17,692 nt of DNA, from contig SKNG01000500.1 of assembly GCA_007120685.1 (NCBI GenBank), forward strand, positions 1-17,692, written 5' to 3'. The notes beneath the pieces were generated by a model. It was not told the origin of the DNA. It was given only the letters and a program-made list of their open reading frames with translations, and made no database searches. A program made the translations under genes and the position numbers. Source of the DNA: Paracoccaceae bacterium. GTDB lineage: Bacteria; Pseudomonadota; Alphaproteobacteria; Rhodobacterales; Rhodobacteraceae. Shown here piece by piece: positions 7,140-14,793 of the stretch (positions are counted from its first letter, which is position 1; each line of letters starts with the position of its first letter).

Positions 7140-7458
7140 AGCCCATCAGCGTCGGCCGGGCCGGAAACGCTGCCCGCGCCGCCGCTGACCGATACGGCAA
7201 ACCCGCCTTTGATCGGCACCCCGCCACTGGCCGGCATTTCCCTGCGCGCCGTCGCGCTCCGGCGTCGGCATGCAGGAAGGAGGGATTGCGCCCCTGGCGC
7301 CCTGTCTTGTCTCTGCTTCTCTCAGCACCAGCGGGAAGACATCCGCCGATCAAGATGTCATCGCGAACCCCAGTGCAGAGGGGGGATGATCTGTTGCCAG
7401 TGGTGTTGAGCATGTGAAGCAGCCCCGCGGAACACGCCTTGCCCGGGCGATCAGCGGA
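7140..7458. other. Intergenic region between convergent genes A and B
   Basis: About 319 bases separating the two stop codons. Short open frames here (for example 7136-7417 on +) have no recognisable domain or ribosome site. No hairpin with a T-tract is evident for either gene, although both should terminate here. The only clear structure is a 10-bp inverted repeat at the end of gene B. Confidence 0.6.
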
Positions 7459-7474
7459 TCACTGGGCGTGTTCC
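7429..7474 (-). repeat. 10-bp inverted repeat spanning the stop codon of gene B
   Basis: GGAACACGCC at 7429-7438 pairs perfectly with GGCGTGTTCC at 7465-7474, leaving a 26-base loop that contains the stop codon of gene B. No T-run follows on either strand, so it is not a typical intrinsic terminator. It may protect the 3' end of the message or be incidental. Confidence 0.4.
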
Positions 7475-10400
7475 TGCATGTTGCCCAACAACACCCCTGT
7501 CATGCTAAGGGCAGACATATCTGTCACCGCCGGATCGAACACGATCCCCTCGTCAACAAGGGTGTTGTTGCGATCGATCTGGCCGAGGTCGGCGTCGCTA
7601 TCCATGAAGAACCAGCGCGGTTGATTTGCCGTTTGCAGTCCCACGGCGGTTCGTAGAACGTCGAGCGCATCAAGCGCCGTGACCTGCCCGTCCTGATTGA
7701 TGTCGGCGGCAATGTAGTCCTTCGGCGCGGCGCTTCCCCAGCTTGGGGAAAGCCCAACCGCCAGGCGCAGCACATCCAGAGCATCCGATGGCGTGATGGT
7801 GCCATCCGCGGTGGGATCATAGGCCTTCGACCCCATGATCCTGATTTCCCCAGAGGCATCGCTTACAAAGAACACTTGCCCGCTCTCGTCAGAGATGCCG
7901 ATTTCCCGTGAGGCTTCGTCGCCTTGATACATGCGGAGCGTCACCCCGCCCATGCCCGTACCGGAGCGATCCGAAACCGTGAGCATGGTCTCCATAGCAA
8001 GGATGACATCCATATCCGCAAAGCGAAGCGTTTCGATATTTGTAAGCGTATCGGTTCCGTCATGATCCGGGGTCGTGGCGGCGTCGCGCAGATCGATGAC
8101 AGTGGTAATACCGGTGGTGCGATCCGTGTGGATCTCATAGCTCTCGCGCGCACCCCGATAAACCGCGATATCTTGCCCTGCGCCGCCGATAAGCGTGTCA
8201 TCGCCACCACCACCGAAGAACAGGTTGTCGCCGCCGCTGCCCTCCAGCCGGTTGTCGCCGTCATTGCCGACCAGCACGTTGTCGCCGGCATGGCCCGTCC
8301 CGTCCAGCGCCGCCCCGCCCTGCAGTTCCAGCCGCGCCAGATCGTCAGGCAGGGCGTAGCTGACCCAGGCCTGAACCGTGTCGTCCCCCGTAACGCGCAG
8401 CGGTGTCAGCGCGTCGGTGTTGTTGTCGATATCGGCATCATGACCCGTGCTGGTGACCCGCGCCACCAGACGCGATTCCGGATCGACCGACGCGCGCCCC
8501 AGTTCATAGGTCAGTTCCACCGACTCTCCCGGCGCCAGCTGGCCCAGCGCGTGCTCGATCAGATCGCCGGTCAGGGCGCCGCCGATCAGCGTCTCGGGCA
8601 CCTCCAGTTCCAGCCGCGATTGGCCGGAAAGGCGCGTGCCCTCGTTGGAGACGGTGAAGACGGCGCTCTTTGTCGCCGTCGCCTCGTTCCACCGGTATTC
8701 GCTCTGCACCGCCAGATCGGCGGCGCCGGTCACCACGATGGGGCTGTCATGCGTGGTGATCTGCGGGGCGCTGCCCAGCCCCTCGCTGCGCATGAGAAGC
8801 CAGTATTCGCCGGGCATCAGCGCGGTCAGGTCGATCTCGGCAACCAGACCCTGCCCGCCCTCCAGCGCGGTCAGGCTCAGCAGTTCGACGCCGATCATGG
8901 CGTCCGCCCGCTGGGCGAACTGGAAACCCAGCGTGGCGGCCTCGGCGTCGCCCAGCGTCAGGTCATAGGTTACCGTCAGGCGTTCGGTCGCGGTATTCTG
9001 CACCACGCGCTGGATCGTGCCCTCGGCGCCCTGCAACAGTTCCCGCGCCTGATAGATCACCTCGCCCGTCACGTCGGCCGAAACCAGTTCGATGTCCCAG
9101 ATTCCGGCCTCGGGCCGGCTGACCGCCACCGTGCGCAGCGTGTCGGAGGAGAAGTCGTCAAGAATGGCAATGTTGTCATGCGCGGCCAGATCGCTTTCGC
9201 GCAGCCGGGTGCCATCGGGGGTGATGACCACCAGTTCGGCATCCGGCGCGGCGTGTTCCCAGCGCGCTGACATCACCACCACATCCTGCGACGGCGCCAG
9301 TTCCCAGCTGTTGATCTTCGGCAGGTTGCGGGCGTTGATCTCCTCGAACCGGCCGTCATTGTGCAGCCGGAAGCCCAACGCCTGCTGACCGCGGCCGATG
9401 CCGAAAACGCTGGCATCGACATAGCCGTAGGCTTCGACATAGCCGGCGGTGTCGCCCCCGCGCGCGCCGACCACGATGCCGGCGCGGGAGCCGCCGAGGA
9501 TCGGCACGCGCGCGGGCACCTCGATGCCCCAGTTGAAGGTGACCTGATAGCTGGTGCCGCCATTGTCGCCCGCCCAGATCACCGCCTGTGCCGTGGCGAA
9601 CAGCGCCCCGTTCAGAACCGCCGCCGTGCCGGTAATCGTGGTATGGTTGGCGGCATAGTTCATCGTGATGGTGGCCGTCAGATTCAGGATCTCGTAATCC
9701 AGCAGCTCATCGGGCTTCACGCTGAATTCCTTGGTCAGCGATTGCACCAGCGGATGGTTGCTTTCGCCCGTCCGCACCAGCGTCCCCGCAACCCGTTCGG
9801 GCAACAGGGCGCCGGCGGTCTTCTTCACCTCCAGACCAAGCGCTGCCTCGTTGCTGCTGTAGCTCCCCGTCACCGTGATCTCGACCGGTGGCCGCAGCCC
9901 GATGACCGACGGCCCGAAACTGAGCTTCAGCGTGCCGGTCAGTTCCAGCACATCATCCGTCGTCGCGCGCGAGGCAATGTTGTCCAGCCCCACCGAGCCG
10001 CCCTGAACGAAGAAACCCGTGGCGCCAATGGGAAGGTTCAGGTTGTCCAGGCCCACCGAAAGCGCCTGCAGCGCCAGCGGGTCGTATTGCAGCGTGACCG
10101 CGGCCTCGGCCGTCACCCCCTTCAGGAAGGAAAGTTCCACCTTGGCACTGCCGCCGATCGTCTGTTCGATCGTGTTCCAGTCCAGCTTTGCCTCGCGCAC
10201 GAACAGCACGCCGGTTTCGCGGATCAGGCTGGGCATGGCGGTGTATTTCAGGCTGCCCGCCCAATCCAGCCGGTCCATCAGCCCGTCGCCCTGCAGCGCG
10301 ATGCGGATGAACTTGTCGCCGCGGGTGCCAAGGATGGATTCTTCGGCCTCCAGCTCGCCCCGCAAGTCAAGCTCGATCTTGTGGTTGGTCCTGCGGGGAT

Positions 10401-13400
10401 TTAGGTCGGCGAAATTGGCGCCGGAAACCTCGCCGGACCATTTCGCCTCGCCCTTGCCGCCCAGATACATTGCGCGTTCGAAATTGTCGTAGAAGAACCA
10501 CACGTCCGACAGCGAGAATTTCAGCCCCGCGCCACCCGGGAAGGACACCGTGAAGGGGTCGTCCTCCAGAAACCGCATGCCGGCGCCCGTGGGTTCCAGG
10601 AAATAGCCGATCTCGTCGGTGCGCAGGAAGAAGGGGCTGTTGCGGGTGCTGATCCCGGGCAGCACCGGGTCCAGCGACAGATCGGCGGCGAAGAGCGCGG
10701 AAAAGGGTTGCAGGCGGATGGCCGAAATGTCCAGCGCCACCGCATCGGTGCCGAAGGCAAAGGTATCGGCGTCGCCCGCGTCGGTCAGCGCGGTGGTCTG
10801 CAGCCGGTCCAGATCCAGGGTAAAGCTGCCCACCATCACCGGCTCGGCAATGGTGGGGGCGGCGGAAATGACCGTGCCGTCGAAAACCAGCGTATCCGGG
10901 TTGACCCGGGTCTGGCCGATCAGGGTCATCAACAGCGCGCCGCTTTCGGCATGGCGCACGGTGACCTCGGCACCCTCGGCGCTGGCATGGCCGCGCCCCT
11001 GCGGCGTCCAGGGCTGGTCAGTGATCAGCAGCAGATCACCCGCCTGCAGCACCTGGAGCGATGCGGGATCGGGCAGATCGGCCGGCGGGGGCGGAGGTGG
11101 TGTCGGCTCGGGCTCGGGGTCGGTGACGCCCGGAACGCCGCCCGTGTGCCTGCCCAGCCCGGTCTCGAAGGGCGTGCCGAAGGGCGAGGCCATGCCGACA
11201 AACCCGCCCGCTGCCAGTTCATCGGTAACCGACATCGACACGACATTCGGAGGATTACCTATATTAATCAAACCGAACCCGCCAACGCCGGGGCCGAAGG
11301 GGACGATGGCGCCGTCGGCCTTCAGTGCCGCGAAGGAAAGCCTGTTTGCATAGAGCGCCACAACGTCGGACTGGAGGTTGTCCAGATCGAACTGATTACC
11401 AAACCCCACCGTGGCAACGGCCCCTTCGGAGGTCAGCAGCGCGAACCCGGAGCGGTTGCTGCGCACATCGACGATGCCCTGCGCGATGCGTTCCTGCATC
11501 TCATCTGAAACGCTGCCATCGCCGTAGCGAGGATCACCCCAGGCAACGACAGAGCCATCCTCTTTCAGGGCCATGAAACCGAGTTCCGCACCGAAGACTT
11601 CGACCACGCCGCCGCGCAACTGTTCTGCCACGCGGTCCTGGTTGCCGCCGGTATCAGCGGCGCCCCAGGAAATGACCGACCCGTCGTCCTTCAGCGCCGC
11701 GAAGGCTCTGTTTCCCGCAACCAGTTTGACCACGCCGCCTTGCAACTCCGATGCCGCGTCGCCAAGCGTGGTTGCGGGATGCCAGCCCCAGACACGGACT
11801 TCGCCGCTGGGGGTCAGGCCGGCAAACCACTCTCCGTTTTCCACAACCGAGACGAAATCGCCCTCGATGACCTCCATCCTGCGGGAAGTGCCAACCCATG
11901 TGAGCACAGAGCCATCCGCACGAAGGGCGCTCAATTCGTTTTGGGTGCTATGCAGTGAGATGAAGCCCTGGTTCAGCACGGCTTCCATGCTGGCGTTTTC
12001 CTCAAACGAATCGTCCAGCGCCTTGACAGTGCCATCGGCCCTCAGGGCAAGGAAGTCATAAGGAATTGCAAAAAGATCCACGACGCGTTGCGAACCCGCA
12101 TCATCGAGGGGGGGAACATGCACGACAAAACGGTCGCCGGAATCACCCCAGCTGACGACGGAACCGTCGTCCTTCAGCGCCGCGAAGCGATTGTTGCTGG
12201 AGAACAGACTCACGACCCCGCCGCTCAGATCGTCCGAAACAAGGGCGCGTAAGGTTTCTGAAGGATATCCGGGCATCCCGCCCCATGTCACGACCGATCC
12301 GTCAGCCTTGAGCGCGGCAAAGGCTGATGATGTCGAATGGATGGAGACGACATCGGAACCGAGGGCGTCAGCTACAGTGCTGGAATCAGCCCCGCTCGGA
12401 CCGCTGCCCCATGTCAGGACAGAGCCGTCTTCGCGCAAGGCGGCAAAGGCGCCCCCGTTCGCCCCTTGCTGGCCGGTCCCGTCAGACACCACACTGCCGT
12501 GCGTCGGCTCTCTTGCGAATGACGACCAGGGAAGGGTGCCTGTTCCGGTGCCGCCTGTTCCCGTGTCGCCAGCCCCCGGCCCGCCAGACCCCGGCTCGCC
12601 TGTAATCGGCCCGCCCGTTTCCGCCCCTCCGCCGCCGGCATCGAAGACCTGCCCGCGCACCGTCAGGTTGTCGAGACTGCTGCCTGGCCCGACGAAATCA
12701 TCCCAGACGACGGCAAAGCGCCCGCCCTCCAGCCCCACCACGCTGGGCATGGATTTCGCGTCGCCCGACGCGGGATTGATGGCGAATTCCGTGCCCGACC
12801 GGGTGCCGTTGGCGTTGAACAGCTGCGCCCGGATCTCGCCGGCGAAAGCCATGCTCTCGCCCTGGCTTTGCCAGGCGATCACGAAGCGCCCGTCCTCCAG
12901 CACGCCGATGGCCGGCGCGCGCTGGTCGCCCTCGGTCACCTGCGTGTTGACCAGCTGCTCCGGCCCGATGCGCCCGCCCGACGGGTCGAAGACCTGCGCC
13001 CGGATCGCCGTGCCCGATGTATCGCCGCCGGTGCGGCTGCCATCCGTCCAGGCCACCACGAAACGCCCGCCGGACAGCGCCGCCATCGCCGGCTCGCCCT
13101 GCATGCCCTGGGTGGTCTGGTTGACAGTGAAGGACGCGCCCTGCGGTGCCCCCTCGGCCGAGTAGACCTGCCCCGAAAGCGAGCCGTTCAGGCTTCGCCC
13201 CTGCCAGAGCATCAGGAAACCGCCATCGGCCAGCCCCAGCACGGCATTGCCCGCCTCGCCCACCGGCACCTCGCCATGCGCCAGGATCTCTGCCCCCACC
13301 GGCGCGGCATCCGCAGCGAACACCTGCGCCCGCGCGGCAGGGCCGGTGGGCGTGACGGTCAGGCTGCCATCCAGCCAGGTGACGACGAAACCGCCACCTT

Positions 13401-13818
13401 CCAGCGCCGTGATATCGGGCAACGTCTGGTCTCGCAGCGTGGTGGCATTGACGATGAAGCTGTCGCCCTGCGGGGTGCCGTCAGACAGATAGACCTGCGC
13501 GCGGATGTCGCCGAAGCTGAACCCCGGCACCTCGCTCCGGTCGCCCCAAGCCACGACGAAACGCCCGTCCGCCAACCCGGCGACACGGGGCATCGCCTGG
13601 TTGTTCCCACTGGCGCCGCTGACCGCAAACTCCTGCCCGACAGGCGCTCCCTCGGCATCGAACACCTGCCCGCGCACCATGTCCCTGGACCCGCTGCCAT
13701 CGATCCAGACGGCGACGAAGCCACCATTGGCGAGGGCCGCGGTTGCCGGCGCCATCTGCGCGCCCTGCGTTGTGCTGTTGACAGGAAACTCGGCGCCGCG
13801 CGGCGAAGGATAGGTCAT
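7459..13818 (-). CDS. Protein B: giant secreted RTX protein with seven N-terminal repeats, RCC1-like repeats and a dockerin-like C-terminus
   Basis: A 2119-aa mosaic protein, probably type I-secreted (no signal peptide; C-terminal RTX) and extracellular. Residues 10-390 form seven repeats with cores like GGFVVTWLDGS and RAQVFDPSG. A Gly/Thr/Pro linker (about 390-430) leads to about ten RCC1-like repeats (430-880, core FAALKADGSVVTWG). A second linker rich in Pro and Glu lies near 895-910. Residues 910-1650 are beta-rich and unrecognised. Around 1700-1810 is a CARDB/DUF11-like segment (VSNEGT, LAPGESVELTYEL, DADIDNNTD). RTX repeats follow at about 1840-1890, ending in a DGTDTLTNIETLRFAD segment. 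Last are a small beta module, dockerin-like loops (2001-2012 and 2039-2050) and a tail with PRWFFMD and SMTGVLLG. ATG at 13818 is chosen; an in-frame TTG at 13836 would add six residues, and neither has a strong ribosome site. Adhesion or matrix function is inference only. Confidence 0.82.
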   Translation of the reverse strand: MTYPSPRGAEFPVNSTTQGAQMAPATAALANGGFVAVWIDGSGSRDMVRGQVFDAEGAPVGQEFAVSGASGNNQAMPRVAGLADGRFVVAWGDRSEVPGFSFGDIRAQVYLSDGTPQGDSFIVNATTLRDQTLPDITALEGGGFVVTWLDGSLTVTPTGPAARAQVFAADAAPVGAEILAHGEVPVGEAGNAVLGLADGGFLMLWQGRSLNGSLSGQVYSAEGAPQGASFTVNQTTQGMQGEPAMAALSGGRFVVAWTDGSRTGGDTSGTAIRAQVFDPSGGRIGPEQLVNTQVTEGDQRAPAIGVLEDGRFVIAWQSQGESMAFAGEIRAQLFNANGTRSGTEFAINPASGDAKSMPSVVGLEGGRFAVVWDDFVGPGSSLDNLTVRGQVFDAGGGGAETGGPITGEPGSGGPGAGDTGTGGTGTGTLPWSSFAREPTHGSVVSDGTGQQGANGGAFAALREDGSVLTWGSGPSGADSSTVADALGSDVVSIHSTSSAFAALKADGSVVTWGGMPGYPSETLRALVSDDLSGGVVSLFSSNNRFAALKDDGSVVSWGDSGDRFVVHVPPLDDAGSQRVVDLFAIPYDFLALRADGTVKALDDSFEENASMEAVLNQGFISLHSTQNELSALRADGSVLTWVGTSRRMEVIEGDFVSVVENGEWFAGLTPSGEVRVWGWHPATTLGDAASELQGGVVKLVAGNRAFAALKDDGSVISWGAADTGGNQDRVAEQLRGGVVEVFGAELGFMALKEDGSVVAWGDPRYGDGSVSDEMQERIAQGIVDVRSNRSGFALLTSEGAVATVGFGNQFDLDNLQSDVVALYANRLSFAALKADGAIVPFGPGVGGFGLINIGNPPNVVSMSVTDELAAGGFVGMASPFGTPFETGLGRHTGGVPGVTDPEPEPTPPPPPPADLPDPASLQVLQAGDLLLITDQPWTPQGRGHASAEGAEVTVRHAESGALLMTLIGQTRVNPDTLVFDGTVISAAPTIAEPVMVGSFTLDLDRLQTTALTDAGDADTFAFGTDAVALDISAIRLQPFSALFAADLSLDPVLPGISTRNSPFFLRTDEIGYFLEPTGAGMRFLEDDPFTVSFPGGAGLKFSLSDVWFFYDNFERAMYLGGKGEAKWSGEVSGANFADLNPRRTNHKIELDLRGELEAEESILGTRGDKFIRIALQGDGLMDRLDWAGSLKYTAMPSLIRETGVLFVREAKLDWNTIEQTIGGSAKVELSFLKGVTAEAAVTLQYDPLALQALSVGLDNLNLPIGATGFFVQGGSVGLDNIASRATTDDVLELTGTLKLSFGPSVIGLRPPVEITVTGSYSSNEAALGLEVKKTAGALLPERVAGTLVRTGESNHPLVQSLTKEFSVKPDELLDYEILNLTATITMNYAANHTTITGTAAVLNGALFATAQAVIWAGDNGGTSYQVTFNWGIEVPARVPILGGSRAGIVVGARGGDTAGYVEAYGYVDASVFGIGRGQQALGFRLHNDGRFEEINARNLPKINSWELAPSQDVVVMSARWEHAAPDAELVVITPDGTRLRESDLAAHDNIAILDDFSSDTLRTVAVSRPEAGIWDIELVSADVTGEVIYQARELLQGAEGTIQRVVQNTATERLTVTYDLTLGDAEAATLGFQFAQRADAMIGVELLSLTALEGGQGLVAEIDLTALMPGEYWLLMRSEGLGSAPQITTHDSPIVVTGAADLAVQSEYRWNEATATKSAVFTVSNEGTRLSGQSRLELEVPETLIGGALTGDLIEHALGQLAPGESVELTYELGRASVDPESRLVARVTSTGHDADIDNNTDALTPLRVTGDDTVQAWVSYALPDDLARLELQGGAALDGTGHAGDNVLVGNDGDNRLEGSGGDNLFFGGGGDDTLIGGAGQDIAVYRGARESYEIHTDRTTGITTVIDLRDAATTPDHDGTDTLTNIETLRFADMDVILAMETMLTVSDRSGTGMGGVTLRMYQGDEASREIGISDESGQVFFVSDASGEIRIMGSKAYDPTADGTITPSDALDVLRLAVGLSPSWGSAAPKDYIAADINQDGQVTALDALDVLRTAVGLQTANQPRWFFMDSDADLGQIDRNNTLVDEGIVFDPAVTDMSALSMTGVLLGNMQEHAQ
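7645..7818 (-). other. Dockerin-like duplicated EF-hand module of protein B
   Basis: Two complete 12-residue loops, DPTADGTITPSD (2001-2012) and DINQDGQVTALD (2039-2050). Each is followed by an ALDVLR helix and AVGL. Acidic or polar residues occupy positions 1, 3, 5 and 12 in both, so both should bind calcium, unlike protein A where the first is degenerate. The spacing and DALDVLRxAVGL signature match the module in protein A. Confidence 0.75.
8160..8298 (-). repeat. RTX calcium-binding repeats of protein B
   Basis: Roughly four tandem nonapeptides between residues 1840 and 1890 (HAGDNVLVG, NDGDNRLEG, SGGDNLFFG, GGGDDTLIG), then GAGQDIAVYRG. This is the hemolysin-type calcium-binding signature. 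Several units have Asn for the second Asp, a common variant. Confidence 0.9.
11190..12490 (-). repeat. About ten RCC1-like protein repeats in protein B
   Basis: Residues about 440-880 repeat roughly every 36-45 positions with the core VVxLxSxxxxFAALKxDGSVxxWG (for example FAALREDGSVLTWG, FAALKDDGSVVSWG, FMALKEDGSVVAWG). This resembles the RCC1 propeller repeat, though units are shorter than the eukaryotic ones. At least ten units can be counted; units 4 and 9 lack the Trp-Gly. This stretch is visibly less GC-rich than its flanks. Confidence 0.75.
12650..13790 (-). repeat. Seven N-terminal protein repeats in protein B
   Basis: Seven units of about 50-58 residues. Most begin FxVN-x-T, run through LxGGxFVVAWxDGS and close with IRAQVFxxxGxPxGxE. 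The period and number match the seven repeats of protein A, which argues for the same seven-bladed fold. Unit 4 is the most divergent (GFLMLWQGRS). Confidence 0.65.
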
Positions 13819-14793
13819 TTCAAACTGTTCTTGCAAATGCGCTTCGGGCGAGAAAATCTTCTACTTCTGGGCTATTTCGGCAGGAACCGCGCGAATGCCC
13901 TGAGAATGGCCAATGGCAGAGCCGGAAGCAAGCAAATTCCGAAATAAATCCGAAAGTTATGTCGGCGCCCCGGTCCGTTGACTCATGCGGGACTTCCTGC
14001 GCTTTGGGGCCATGCTTCCCTGTCGTCGCAGCGCCGCGCCGAGGGCGCGCTGACCGCGGTGGCCGCGGCTGGCGGTGCGGGTGCTGCTTTGTCTGTTTCG
14101 CGATTACGGCCATGTCTGGGCGGCCTTCGACCACGACGTCGGCGACACTCTCTCTGCCAAGCTTGAGGCCGGAAGAAAAAGGTCCGGGAGCGGGTGGGCA
14201 ACGAACCCCCGGGCCATGAGAATTCGGCCCGCAGCCGCCCGGCAGATTTCCTGCGTGACCGCAAGCCGTTGATGAAGATGCTCCAGGCGGTAAGACTGTG
14301 CCGTGAAAAACGTGCGCCTGTTTGCCGGCCTGCGCAAGATCGCGGCGAAGATTGCGGGGCCAACTGCTGCAGCACCCGGCGTGAGCGCAAGATCGCCGCC
14401 CATTGCGCATCGCGCCGCATCCGCGCGATCAAAGCAGAGCGGAAGCGCATGAGAGCGGCCGGCAAGGCACCGACAAACCATTCCCTGTGCCACCGCTCGC
14501 CGACTTCTCTTGATGCTCAGCGCCGGGACCCGAGACCAGTAGCTCTGCATGGGTGAGCACGGTTACCCGCGAAAACCCACTGCGGTCTTCGTTGCGTCTG
14601 TTGGCGTTTCCGCCTGATCCATCGGCCAGCGATAGTTACCTTGAGCCGGCTCCGACAGACCAGAATTCCGGTGACCGCGGCGCGACGCGCAATCCGCGAC
14701 GGCGTCGCGTCCTGCGATGACTTGCGTTTTCGCACGGTCGGTGACAAGGCTCTGGCGCAGGTGGTGGTTATAGCCGGCACAGGATCACCGCAA
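13819..14793. other. Long intergenic region between gene B and the glycosyltransferase gene
   Basis: About 975 bases without a supportable gene. Open frames of 120-196 codons on both strands are Cys/Arg/Pro-rich, lack known motifs and overlap one another, as expected of GC-rich noncoding DNA or a decayed gene. The divergent promoters of gene B and the glycosyltransferase should lie here. A direct repeat of TCCGAAA (13938-13944 and 13949-13955), spaced 11 bp, lies about 120-140 bp upstream of gene B. No tRNA or insertion-sequence ends were seen. Confidence 0.55.

Noticed and set aside
7136..7417. 93-codon plus-strand frame overlapping the stop of gene A by ATGA
   Set aside because: The ATGA overlap looks like coupling, but the product is basic and low-complexity with no domain, and codon choice is unlike its neighbours. 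It probably represents readable intergenic DNA.
7924..9270. 448-codon plus-strand frame inside gene B
   Set aside because: Arg/His/Gln-rich shadow of the gene encoding the RTX and CARDB-like parts of protein B.
11190..13790. Repeated patterns considered as a CRISPR array or tandem DNA repeat
   Set aside because: The periodicity is in the protein (FAALKxDGS, GGFVVAW); the DNA units are diverged, and spacing varies with protein unit length.
4992..13818. Cellulosome or polysaccharide-degrading complex, suggested by dockerin-like modules
   Set aside because: No cohesin, carbohydrate-binding or glycoside hydrolase domain is visible. Dockerin-like EF-hand pairs also occur in many non-cellulosomal RTX proteins.
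13820..14556. Overlapping open frames (13820-14410 and 14104-14550 on minus, 14194-14556 on plus) considered as a transposase remnant or small genes
   Set aside because: None shows DDE-type or other known motifs, all are Cys/Arg/Pro-rich, and they compete for the same DNA. I cannot name an element family.
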